From NCBI GenBank assembly GCA_963714205.1, contig CAVQNQ010000002.1, positions 1,488,001 to 1,552,000 of the forward strand: DNA of 64,000 nt, in the 5' to 3' direction. Of this stretch, positions 56,167-64,000 are shown in pieces (position 1 is the first letter of the stretch; each line of letters opens with the position of its first letter). The translations under genes were made by a program, and so were the position numbers. This DNA is from CAVQNQ01 sp963714205. Its GTDB lineage: Bacteria; Acidobacteriota; Terriglobia; Bryobacterales; Bryobacteraceae. The notes under the pieces are model-generated. The model worked only from the letters and a program-made list of their open reading frames with translations. It made no database searches and was not told the DNA's origin.

Positions 56167-56963
56167 GTGCCGGAGGGCTTCTGCGGGTTCCGCGATTTCG
56201 AGATGGCCGGCGTTTCGGGGCTTTCGGGCTGCAGCGCGTAGGCGGTCAGGCCGGTTTTCAGGATCTCGAAGGCGGTCTGGGGATCGTCGGCGTAATGGAA
56301 CAGGTCGAGGTCTTCGGGCGAGATCATGTCATATTTCACCAGGGCGTCGAAGTTGAGGATCTCCCGCCAAAAGCTCTTGCCGTACAGCACGATGGTCATC
56401 TTCTTGGCCAGCTTCTGCGTCTGCGTGAGCGTCAACAGCTCCATGAGCTCGTCCATGGTTCCGAAACCGCCGGGAAATACCACCAGGGCCTTGGCCAGAT
56501 AGGCGAACCAGAACTTGCGCATGAAGAAGTAGTGAAACTCGAAGCTCAGCTCGGGGGTGATGTACGGGTTGGGGAACTGCTCGAAAGGCAGCCCGATATT
56601 CAGCCCTACGGTCTTGCCGCCAGCATCCGCGGCGCCGCGATTGGCTGCCTCCATGATGCCCGGACCTCCGCCCGAGCAGACCACGAAACGGAAGGTGCTG
56701 TTGGTGAACTGATCCGCCCACTCCGTCAGCATGCGGGCCAGCGTGCGCGCGCCCTCGTAGTATTCGGACAGGGGGCCGGTTTCCTTCAGCCGCGCCGATC
56801 CGAAGAAGACCACGGTGTCGCGGATCTTCTCGCGCCGGAAGTGAGCCAGCGGCTCGAGGAACTCGGCCAGGATGCGCAGGGCCCGCGCGTCGGGACTGTT
56901 CAGAAACTGCTGATTCAGGTAGGCGACTGGCCGCCGGTTACCCTGGGGTGTTGGATCTGACAT
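56163..56963 (-). CDS. LOG family protein (putative nucleoside monophosphate phosphoribohydrolase)
   Basis: The 266-residue protein belongs to the Lonely-guy/'lysine decarboxylase-like' family: the signature GGGPGIMEAANRGA and the later FPGGFGTMDELMELLT (PGGxGTxxE) are complete. The N-terminal part has VFFGSARLKETGPLSEYYEGARTLARML. Family members cleave cytokinin-type nucleotides or other nucleoside monophosphates. The gene overlaps the end of lpxD by 26 bases and the start of the GNAT gene by 4 bases, so all three are co-translated. Confidence 0.9.
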   Translation of the reverse strand: MSDPTPQGNRRPVAYLNQQFLNSPDARALRILAEFLEPLAHFRREKIRDTVVFFGSARLKETGPLSEYYEGARTLARMLTEWADQFTNSTFRFVVCSGGGPGIMEAANRGAADAGGKTVGLNIGLPFEQFPNPYITPELSFEFHYFFMRKFWFAYLAKALVVFPGGFGTMDELMELLTLTQTQKLAKKMTIVLYGKSFWREILNFDALVKYDMISPEDLDLFHYADDPQTAFEILKTGLTAYALQPESPETPAISKSRNPQKPSGT

Positions 56964-57978
56964 GTTTTTCTAACTCGTCGATTCTCTTCTTCAACTCGCG
57001 GAGCGTCTTGACCATCTCCGGCAGCCTGGCGTAGGCGGTCACCGCGCGCAGCCACTCGTTGGCCGCGAAGGCCGGCGACCCCGAGATGCGCGCGCCCGGC
57101 GCGACGTCTCCGCCGATGCCGCTCTGCGCATACACAATAGCGCCCTCGTGAACCGTCAGGTGGCCGGAGGACCCCACCTGTCCCGCCAGCAGCACGTCGC
57201 GCTCCAGCACCGTGCTGCCCGCGAGACCGGTCTGGGCGCAAATAATATTATCCTCGCCCACCGTGCAGGCGTGCCCTACCTGTACGAGGCTGTCGATCTT
57301 GGCGCCGCGCCGCACGCGGGTTTCCCCCACCGTAGCGCGATCCACGGATGTGAGGCTCTGCACCTCCACGTCGTCCTCGATCACGGTCACGCCGGATTGC
57401 ACGATTTTCTGGTGCGTGCCATCGGCGCGCTTGGCGAAGCCGAAGCCATCGCCGCCCACCACCACGCCGTTCTGCAGGATTACGCGATGGCCGATGCGGC
57501 AAAATTCGCGCACCGAGGCATGCGCATGGGCCAGGAAATCGTCTCCGATCTCGGCGCCTTCGTAGATCACCACATGCGGATGCAGCACGGCGTTGCGGCC
57601 CAGGCGCACGCGCTCGCCCACCACGGCGAAGGGCCCGATCGAGCAGTTCTCGCCCAACGCCGCCGAGGGCGCCACATGAGCCAGCGGATGAACCCCGGGT
57701 GCGGGGCGCGGCGGCTGATAGAAGAGCGCCAGGGCGCGCGCGAAATCCAGATACGGATTCTCCGACACCAGGAAGGCGATCTCCAGCCCGACGATCGGCT
57801 CGGTAACCAGGATGGCTCCAGCCCGCGTCTGTTTCACCTTGGGGGCATATTTCGGATTGGCCAGAAACGTCAGTTGCCCTGGCCCGGCCTGCTCCACGCC
57901 GGCCACGCCCGATATTTCCAGCTCGCCATCGCCCTCCAGGCGACAGCCCAGGGCATCGGCAATTGCGCGCAATTTCAT
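56938..57978 (-). CDS. lpxD: UDP-3-O-acyl-glucosamine N-acyltransferase LpxD
   Basis: This 346-residue enzyme of lipid A synthesis has the N-terminal uridine-binding domain (LEGDGELEISGVAGVEQAGPGQLTFLANPKYAPKVKQTRA) followed by a left-handed beta helix of hexapeptide repeats from about residue 100. The catalytic His region reads AHVAPSAALGENCSIGPFAVVG and later QVGHACTVGEDNIICAQTGLAGS. The C-terminal helix has LRELKKRIDELEKHV. ATG 57978 is chosen; ATG 57987 is also possible. It is the first gene of a minus-strand operon and diverges from an Oar-like receptor. A lone lpxD outside the lpx cluster suggests either a second copy or a split pathway. Confidence 0.92.
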   Translation of the reverse strand: MKLRAIADALGCRLEGDGELEISGVAGVEQAGPGQLTFLANPKYAPKVKQTRAGAILVTEPIVGLEIAFLVSENPYLDFARALALFYQPPRPAPGVHPLAHVAPSAALGENCSIGPFAVVGERVRLGRNAVLHPHVVIYEGAEIGDDFLAHAHASVREFCRIGHRVILQNGVVVGGDGFGFAKRADGTHQKIVQSGVTVIEDDVEVQSLTSVDRATVGETRVRRGAKIDSLVQVGHACTVGEDNIICAQTGLAGSTVLERDVLLAGQVGSSGHLTVHEGAIVYAQSGIGGDVAPGARISGSPAFAANEWLRAVTAYARLPEMVKTLRELKKRIDELEKHVRSNTPG

Positions 57979-58042
57979 AGCAAACATTAGGGTACCGCGT
58001 TCACTCCCGCAACTCCGCGCCGTTTTGAGGTCTAATCTAAGA

Positions 58043-61000
58043 ATGGGTCGCTCGCTTTGGGTCTTTCTCCTGGTTTTACTGCCGGCACTGCCCGCTTTGG
58101 CGCAGTTCTCCGGACGCGTGACAGGATCAGTGGTGGATGCATCCGGCGCCGCCGTGCCGGACGCCACCGTGGAACTCTTCCTGGCCGGCGGCAAAGCCCC
58201 GCAGCTCTCAGTAAAGACATCGACTGACGGCCTCTATCACTTTATGGCCGTGCGACCGGCCGAATACGATCTCACGGTCACCGCGCAAGGCTTCGTCAAG
58301 ACCACCATTCGAGGTCTGAGGGTGGATTCCGCGCGCGAGACTCCCATGCAGGAGATCAAGCTGGCCCTCCCTTCGGTAACCGAATCGGTGGATGTGACCG
58401 CCTCGGCCGAGGGCGTGGAGATCTCCAATGCCGAGGTCTCGGGCGTGATCGACATGGAGGAGATCCGCAACCTGCCGATTCTCGACCGCGATCCGCTGGC
58501 CATCATCCAGACCCAGCCCGGCGTGGTTTCGAACAACAATTCCGCCACGGTAATCAACGGGCTGCGAACCTCCTATTCCAACATGACCCTGGACGGCGTC
58601 AATATCCAGGACAACTACATCCGCGACAACGCCCTGGACTACACGCCCAACAAGCTGCTGCTTGGCCAGGTGCGGCAGATGACGATGATCTCCTCCAACG
58701 CCAACGCAGCCGCGGCGGGCGGCGCCACGGAGACGGCTTTTTCGACGCCCTCGGGCACCAACGACCGGCATGGAGACGCCCTCTGGTACAACCGCAACAA
58801 CGCCTTCTCCGCCAACGACTGGTTCAACAACCAGGCCGGCGTGGGCCTGCCGTTTCTCAACCAGAACCAGATGGGCTTTTCGATAGGCGGGCCGATCCTG
58901 CGCGACCGGTTCTTCTACTACTTCAACTACGAGGCCGTGCGCGCCCACCAGCAGAGCCCCCAAAACGCCACCATCCTGACGGCCTCGGCCCGCGCCGGCA
59001 TCTTCACTTACCGGGACACATCCGGCAAGCTCCAGCATTACGACCTGCTGACGGCGCGCGGACTTTCCGGCATCGATCCGGTTATGGCACAGCTCCTGGC
59101 GCAGGTGCCGGGCCCGCAGTATATCAACAACAGCTTGGTGGGCGACGGCCTGAACACGGGCGGCTACCGTTTCAACGCGCGGGACAACGATATCCGCGAT
59201 AACCTCACGGGCAAGCTCGATTACAATATCTCGCCGCGGCATGCCGTCAGCGCCGCCTATCTGTGGAACCGGGACAACGCCGACCGTCCGGACCTGGAAA
59301 ACGATTACGCGGTTATTCCTAAGTTGACCAACCCCAACCACAGCAATTTTCTGGCGGCTTCCTGGCGCTGGACGCCCACCACGCATCTGACCAACGAAGT
59401 CCGCGGCGGCTTCAACCTGACTTACGGGTACTTCTTCAACAACCAGGAGTTCGGCTCGTACTACCTGACCGGGATGCTGTACAACGATCCCGTCAACGAG
59501 ATGCAGACGCAGGGGAGGACCACCAATACCTACAGCCTCTCGGACGACGCCGCCTACCAGCGCGGCCGCCATTACATACAGTTCGGCTATCACATGCAGG
59601 ACATCCGGGTGCGCTACTACGACGCCTCGGGCGTGATCCCTACTTACAGCCTGGCGATGGGCGCCGGCCAGCCGGCGCTCACAGCCAAGAATCTGCCCGG
59701 CATCAGCAGCACCGATCTGGCCACCGCGAACTCTCTGCTGGCCACGCTGGGCGGCTACATCGATGGCTACAGCCAGACGCTAAACGTAACCAGCCGGACC
59801 TCAGGGTATGTGCCCGGCGCGCCCTTCATCCGCAACTTCTTGTACAACGATTACGCCTTCTACGTCCAGGATAAATGGAAGGTGTCCGGCCGGCTGACCC
59901 TCACGCTGGGGTTGCGCTACGAACTGCCCGGCGTGGCCGACGAGGCCAACTCCCTGGAACTGCTGCCCGAGCTGACGGGCAGCGCCGTTCAAACCCTGCT
60001 CTCGAATGCCACTCTGAATTTCGCGGGCGCGTCGGTGGGCCGCCCCTGGTACCACCGTCCGCTCAAGGATTTCGCCCCCAATATCGGCCTGGCCTGGGAC
60101 GTCTTCGGCGATGGTAAAACCGCCTTCCGCGGCGGCTATTCCCTCAGCTATGCGAACGATCAGGCGATCCTAGCCGCCGAGAACATGACGGAAGCCAACT
60201 CCGGGTTGCAGGGCATCGCCTCGAACACGGGGCTCTCGAATCGCGTTTCCACGGGCTTGCCCGCAATCGCGCTCCCTCCTTACCAGGTTCCCTTGACCGT
60301 CGCCTACGAATACGGCTTTGACCCCTTCAATACCGTGGGGACGGTGGACCCTAATCTAAATGTCCCCCACATTCAGCAGTATTCATTCGGCATCCAGCAC
60401 GAGTTCCGCGATATCGTCGTGGAAGGGCGCTACGTGGGCAACCACGTGGTGGGTGCTTACCGGGCGTTCGATTTCAACCAGGTGAACATCCAGACGGACG
60501 GCTTTCTGGGCGATTTCCTGCGCGCGCAAAACAACGGCTTCCTGGCGCTGGCCAGCAAGGGCAGCTTCGTCCCGACCTTCAATCCGTCCATCCCCGGCAG
60601 CCAGCCGCTGCAGGTCTTTCCGCTGCTCGATAGCTCGGGCCATTTGACCGATCCCGACGTGATTAACTACATCGAGCAGGGTCAGGTGGGCGAGCTGGCC
60701 AATCTCTATCAGACGAACGGGTGGAACGGCTCGGTGAATTTCTTCGCGAACCCCTACGCGCTGGGCGCCGACATGCTGACCAACTATTCGAGTTCGAGTT
60801 ATAACTCGCTGCAACTGGAGGCGCGCCACCGCACGCGCTCGGGCTTCAGTTTCGAGGCGAACTACACGTGGGGCAAAGTGCTCAGCGATGGCGATGGCGA
60901 CGTGCAATCGCGCTTCCAGGCATTTCTGGATGTCAACAATCCCCGCCTCGAACGCTCGCGCGCCAACTTCGATCTGAATCACATGATCAAGGCCGATGGC

Positions 61001-61594
61001 TACTACGAGCTGCCCATCGGCGCGGGGCACCGGCTGCACTACCCGCCGATCGACCGCGCGATCGGCGGCTGGACCGTTGGCAGCGTGATGACCTGGCAAT
61101 CCGGCGCGCCGTTTTCGATCCTCTCGGGATGGGGCACCTTCAACCGCGTCGCCCGCTCGTATTACAACACCGCGGACACCACGCTGGCCGGCGCGCAGCT
61201 CGCCGATATCGTGAAATATCAGATGACCGGCAACGGCCCCATGATCGTTTCGCCTTCCGCCGTCAACGCGGTCGATGGAACCGGCGTCACCGCGCCCGGC
61301 AGCCCGGCCTTCCCCGGTGAGGTCTTCTTCAATCCCGGCGCCGGCACGCTGGGAACGCTGCAGCGCCGCATGTTCTCGGGGCCATGGACGTTCGATATCG
61401 ACATGCGCGCCAGCAAGAGCATCAAGATCACCGAGCACCAGACGGTCGAGATACTCATGGACGCTTTCAACGCCCTGAACCATGCCACTTTCTGGGCCGG
61501 CGATCAGAACATCAATTCCACCACCTTCGGGCTCATGAGTTCCATGTTCTACTCGCCGCGCGTCTTGCAGTTCGGCGCGCATTACAGATTCTGA
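58043..61594 (+). CDS. TonB-dependent receptor, Oar-like, second copy
   Basis: The 1183-residue protein has a signal peptide (residues 1-20, ending ALAQF). The carboxypeptidase-regulatory domain reads GRVTGSVVDASGAAVPDATVELFL. The plug-like region has EIRNLPILDRDPLAIIQTQPGVV and VINGLRTSYSNMTLDGVNIQDNYIRDN. The rest is a large barrel, ending VLQFGAHYRF. Its TGA overlaps the ATG of the next gene (TGATGA), so a cyclase-family hydrolase is translated with it. The ligand may be linked to that enzyme's substrate. Confidence 0.92.
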   Translation: MGRSLWVFLLVLLPALPALAQFSGRVTGSVVDASGAAVPDATVELFLAGGKAPQLSVKTSTDGLYHFMAVRPAEYDLTVTAQGFVKTTIRGLRVDSARETPMQEIKLALPSVTESVDVTASAEGVEISNAEVSGVIDMEEIRNLPILDRDPLAIIQTQPGVVSNNNSATVINGLRTSYSNMTLDGVNIQDNYIRDNALDYTPNKLLLGQVRQMTMISSNANAAAAGGATETAFSTPSGTNDRHGDALWYNRNNAFSANDWFNNQAGVGLPFLNQNQMGFSIGGPILRDRFFYYFNYEAVRAHQQSPQNATILTASARAGIFTYRDTSGKLQHYDLLTARGLSGIDPVMAQLLAQVPGPQYINNSLVGDGLNTGGYRFNARDNDIRDNLTGKLDYNISPRHAVSAAYLWNRDNADRPDLENDYAVIPKLTNPNHSNFLAASWRWTPTTHLTNEVRGGFNLTYGYFFNNQEFGSYYLTGMLYNDPVNEMQTQGRTTNTYSLSDDAAYQRGRHYIQFGYHMQDIRVRYYDASGVIPTYSLAMGAGQPALTAKNLPGISSTDLATANSLLATLGGYIDGYSQTLNVTSRTSGYVPGAPFIRNFLYNDYAFYVQDKWKVSGRLTLTLGLRYELPGVADEANSLELLPELTGSAVQTLLSNATLNFAGASVGRPWYHRPLKDFAPNIGLAWDVFGDGKTAFRGGYSLSYANDQAILAAENMTEANSGLQGIASNTGLSNRVSTGLPAIALPPYQVPLTVAYEYGFDPFNTVGTVDPNLNVPHIQQYSFGIQHEFRDIVVEGRYVGNHVVGAYRAFDFNQVNIQTDGFLGDFLRAQNNGFLALASKGSFVPTFNPSIPGSQPLQVFPLLDSSGHLTDPDVINYIEQGQVGELANLYQTNGWNGSVNFFANPYALGADMLTNYSSSSYNSLQLEARHRTRSGFSFEANYTWGKVLSDGDGDVQSRFQAFLDVNNPRLERSRANFDLNHMIKADGYYELPIGAGHRLHYPPIDRAIGGWTVGSVMTWQSGAPFSILSGWGTFNRVARSYYNTADTTLAGAQLADIVKYQMTGNGPMIVSPSAVNAVDGTGVTAPGSPAFPGEVFFNPGAGTLGTLQRRMFSGPWTFDIDMRASKSIKITEHQTVEILMDAFNALNHATFWAGDQNINSTTFGLMSSMFYSPRVLQFGAHYRF

Positions 61595-62412
61595 TGACAT
61601 CACTTTACAATCGGCTCGCCGGCGCACGCGTCTTCGATCTGGCCCAGCCCTATTATCCGGGCATGCCGCACTACCCGACGCACCCGGCTTTTCTCTACAG
61701 CCTGGCGAAACTGCACGGCGAATACATTGGCCCGGCGGGCCATAGCTCGGCCGCCGACGCCCTGGCGCTGGGCAGCCACGTGGGCACCCACATCGATGCG
61801 CTGTGTCACTTCTCGCTGGATGGCAAGCTGCACGGCGGAGAGGCGGTGGCGCCGTTGCAATCCTATAGCGGCGGTTTGCGGAAGCTCTCCATCGATACCG
61901 TGGCGCCCCTCCTGCGGCGCGGCGTGCTGCTGGATATCGCCGGCCTGGAGGGCGCGGAGGCGCTGGCCGGGGATTTCGAAATCAGTACCGCGCACCTGGA
62001 TGCGTCCGTGGCGGCGCAGGCGGTCGAAATCCGCGCGGGCGACGTGGTTCTGCTGCGCACGGGCTGGGGGCGGTATTGGAACGATGCGGCGCGCTTCATC
62101 TCGCAGGTCCGCTCCCCGGGGCCGGCTCTGGCGGGAGCGCGCTGGCTGAGCGAACGCCGGGTTTTTGCCGCCGGTTCGGACACTGCGCCGTTCGAGAAGA
62201 TGCCGTCCGCCGAGCAGCCCGTGCATGTGCACCTGCTGGTCGAGAGCGGCATTCACATCATCGAGTGTTTAAACCTGGAGGAACTGGCCGGGGCGCGGGT
62301 CTACGAGTTCCTGTTCGTGGGGATACCGCTCAAGATCCGCGGAGCTACGGCGTCGCCGATACGGCCGATCGCGCTCGCCGACGCGGCTTCTGCTTCTCGA
62401 AACCCTGAATGA
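61594..62412 (+). CDS. Cyclase-family (kynurenine-formamidase-like) hydrolase
   Basis: The 272-residue protein has the metal-binding motif SHVGTHIDALCHF (HxGTHxDxxxH) of the cyclase/KynB family. An N-terminal VFDLAQPYYPGMPHYPTHP matches the usual 'DLTHPL..GMP.YP' opening. A later stretch GDVVLLRTGWGRYW and IECLNLEELAG also fit. Family members hydrolyse formamides or cyclic amides and lactones. No signal peptide is seen, so it is cytoplasmic. The start overlaps the receptor stop. Its 3' end overlaps the convergent gene by 68 bases. Confidence 0.87.
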   Translation: MTSLYNRLAGARVFDLAQPYYPGMPHYPTHPAFLYSLAKLHGEYIGPAGHSSAADALALGSHVGTHIDALCHFSLDGKLHGGEAVAPLQSYSGGLRKLSIDTVAPLLRRGVLLDIAGLEGAEALAGDFEISTAHLDASVAAQAVEIRAGDVVLLRTGWGRYWNDAARFISQVRSPGPALAGARWLSERRVFAAGSDTAPFEKMPSAEQPVHVHLLVESGIHIIECLNLEELAGARVYEFLFVGIPLKIRGATASPIRPIALADAASASRNPE

Positions 62413-63127
62413 TGTCCGGCACGAACTCCTGAAAGACGTGAAAGCCGGCCTCGGCCGCGAACGTGTACGCGATGCTGCGGCCCACGCTCCAGCCGCCCTG
62501 CCAGTTCGGCGGGGACCATGTGCGGGAAATGATGGACGCCCCCACCACGCCGGTGATCGCCGAAACCGAGATGCGCTCGCCGCCATCCGCGCCGTGCGCG
62601 ATCGCGGTCGAAGCCAGGGCGTGCGCCACACGCGCAAAGATTCCCGATTTCCCCGAGGCGAAGTAGCGGTTGTCTTCACGCGAGAGGTCGGCCGTGACGT
62701 AACTGAGGGTGCTGCGCACGCCGTTAAAAGCGAAGCCGCTGCCGAACCGCTTGAAGTACCCGCCGGGTTCCTGGCCCCATTCCGGTGGCCTGTCGAGTCC
62801 CAGCATCGTTCCGGCGGCGGCGGCTTCGAAGAACAGCGGCACGGGACCGGCCAGGTTTTGCAAATACCGGTGCAGGCGCGCCTTTTGAGAAAACGGCCCG
62901 GGTTGGGACGGCTGCACCATGCGCAGAAGCTGAATCCCTAACCCTTCGTGTGCAGGGATGGCATCCGCTGCAATCGCCTGGCTGGCAGGCACGTCATTCG
63001 GCGGCTGCGCGAACAACACGTCGAGAGCGCCTGCCAGAAGGGCGACGCTCAGTAGCCGGATATGCACCCGGCGTAAACAGGCAGTCCGGAGTCCGTTGTG
63101 TCGTAACTTCCAGTGGCGCGGCAACAT
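62345..63127 (-). CDS. Exported protein of unknown function
   Basis: The 260-residue protein has an N-terminal signal (about residues 24-40, LLSVALLAGALDVLFAQ); an internal start near residue 24 is possible. The mature part has alternating Gly- and aromatic-rich segments: FFEAAAAGTMLGLDRPPEWGQEPGGYFKRFGSGFAFNGVRSTLSYVTADL and SAITGVVGASIISRTWSPPNW, which may be membrane- or barrel-associated. It is not assigned to a named family. It starts directly after the stop of the YceH-like gene, so the two are co-transcribed. Confidence 0.6.
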   Translation of the reverse strand: MLPRHWKLRHNGLRTACLRRVHIRLLSVALLAGALDVLFAQPPNDVPASQAIAADAIPAHEGLGIQLLRMVQPSQPGPFSQKARLHRYLQNLAGPVPLFFEAAAAGTMLGLDRPPEWGQEPGGYFKRFGSGFAFNGVRSTLSYVTADLSREDNRYFASGKSGIFARVAHALASTAIAHGADGGERISVSAITGVVGASIISRTWSPPNWQGGWSVGRSIAYTFAAEAGFHVFQEFVPDIIQGFEKQKPRRRARSAVSATP

Positions 63128-63778
63128 TTATTCGAACTTGCGGCGGAACTCCTCGAACTCGCGGCGCAGGCCGGCAACTTCGCGCTCGAGGGCGGCGATC
63201 CGCTCCCGATCGGCCGCCCCGGGATCTGTTTGCCCGCGATCCGTTGGTGGCGGCGGGCCGGCGGGGGACGCTTCCTCCGCCGCGGCGATTTCGCCGGCCA
63301 GCAGGTGGCCCCAGCGCGGCTCCTTGAAGCCGGCCTGGCGGGGCAGTTTCTTGACAAACTCCATCTCGGCCAGCCGCTCGAGCGTGCTCTCCACACCCTC
63401 CAGATCCTCGAAGGAATAGAGTCGCTCGCTGCGCCCGCGCAGCTCGCCCACGGTTTGCGGACCGCGCAGCATCAGCACGCACAGGATGGCGGCCTCGCGG
63501 CGCCCCAGGTTGAACTTCTCGGTGAAACGCTGGGCGTGCTTGGGAACGCGGCTGTCGCCGCCGGTGATGCGCAACGCCAGCCCCTGGGCGCGCAGGCTCT
63601 CGAGGGCCGTCTCCACGGTGGCCTCGTCGTACGCCACCACCGGGTCGCGGTTCGAGCGCTGGTTGCACGCGTTCACCAGCGCGTTCAGCGACAGCGGATA
63701 ATACTCCGGCGTGGCGATCTCTTTTTCGAGCAACGCGCCGAGCACGCGAACTTCCGCGCTGTCCAGTTGCGCATCCAT
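63128..63778 (-). CDS. yceH: YceH family (DUF480) protein
   Basis: The 216-residue protein matches the DUF480/YceH family by its two winged-helix units: EVRVLGALLEKEIATPEYYPLSLNALVNACNQRSNRDPVVAYDE and REAAILCVLMLRGPQTVGELRGRSERLY. A C-terminal coiled coil (IAALEREVAGLRREFEEF) follows after a Pro-rich linker. Its role is not established; it probably binds DNA or other proteins. It is divergent from shc with 51 bases in between. Confidence 0.9.
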   Translation of the reverse strand: MDAQLDSAEVRVLGALLEKEIATPEYYPLSLNALVNACNQRSNRDPVVAYDEATVETALESLRAQGLALRITGGDSRVPKHAQRFTEKFNLGRREAAILCVLMLRGPQTVGELRGRSERLYSFEDLEGVESTLERLAEMEFVKKLPRQAGFKEPRWGHLLAGEIAAAEEASPAGPPPPTDRGQTDPGAADRERIAALEREVAGLRREFEEFRRKFE

Positions 63779-63829
63779 AACTTCAGTTTACGGGAGCAGG
63801 GTACGCGTTGTTACCATGTAAGATCGGCG

Positions 63830-64000
63830 ATGTCCTACGAATGGTCGGAAGTCACGCGTCGTGAAGCGCGCCGCCCCTCCGAAACGGTCTCGCGGACCGT
63901 ACGCGAACGGGTGGCGGCGGCCATACGGCGATCTTCGAATGCGCTCCTCGAGCGGCAGGCCCCCGAGGGCTTCTGGTGCGGCGAGTTGACCGCCGATACC
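63830..64000 (+). CDS. shc: Squalene-hopene cyclase, N-terminal end (partial)
   Basis: Only 57 residues are in the window. The stretch VRERVAAAIRRSSNALLERQAPEGFWCGELTADT matches the start of squalene-hopene cyclases, where the first QW-type repeat (Q..EGFW.GEL) is well conserved. The enzyme makes hopanoids from squalene, and hopanoids are common in Acidobacteria. The gene runs off the right edge. Confidence 0.85.
   Translation, partial: MSYEWSEVTRREARRPSETVSRTVRERVAAAIRRSSNALLERQAPEGFWCGELTADT

Overview
The window looks like chromosome from an acidobacterium of the Bryobacterales/Solibacter group. The sequence is GC-rich. It carries a secreted protein with the 'Soli_cterm'-type C-terminal domain, two large Oar-like TonB-dependent receptors with an N-terminal carboxypeptidase-regulatory domain, a PadR regulator coupled to an acidobacterial-type MacB/FtsX permease, and the start of a squalene-hopene cyclase. 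The assignment rests on recognising these families, not on a database search. No gene-free stretch longer than about 300 bases was found.

Layout. 1-2.6 kb: tail of an outer-membrane protein and a secreted glycosidase-like protein, probably an exopolysaccharide locus running in from the left. 2.6-7.1 kb: merR, then parB-parA-rsmG-mnmG on the minus strand, with two parS sites between parA and rsmG. 7.1-12 kb: purD, tRNA-Arg(CCT), dnaE. 12-16.3 kb: padR-permease pair, an oxidoreductase and a small conserved protein. 16.4-18 kb: arsR-arsM-arsC. 18-21.6 kb: two nearly identical exported enolase-superfamily genes flanking a frameshifted trmO. 21.6-29 kb, minus strand: dnaA, dnaN, gyrB (no recF) and a beta-propeller protein. 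DnaA-box-like motifs lie on both sides of dnaA, so this is probably close to oriC. 29.2-34.7 kb: tRNA-Gly, envelope genes, bacterioferritin, a cupin and a three-gene Fe-S/lipoprotein/DUF362 operon. 34.9-38.4 kb: first Oar-like receptor. 38.4-42.5 kb: ileS-lspA-lgt. 42.6-44.7 kb: a two-component system. 44.7-48.7 kb: a patchy accessory stretch with a broken Crp/Fnr gene, small unknown proteins, two stand-alone receiver proteins and a divergent peptide deformylase. 48.8-55.6 kb: tolC-adaptor-RND efflux operon and a YncE-like propeller. 55.6-58 kb, minus strand: lpxD-LOG-GNAT. 58-64 kb: second Oar-like receptor coupled to a cyclase-family hydrolase, an exported unknown protein, a YceH-like protein and shc.

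How parts connect. The parABS genes and the dnaA-dnaN-gyrB group mark an origin-proximal domain. The OmpR-type regulator gene (42583) and the RND operon (48775) share a GTTcAT-N5-GTTCAT direct repeat at the same distance from their -10 elements. This suggests that the two-component system controls both itself and the pump. Several regulators (padR, arsR) have consensus-like promoters so close to the start codon that their mRNAs would be leaderless. Two genes (trmO and crp/fnr) carry apparent frameshifts and need read-level confirmation.
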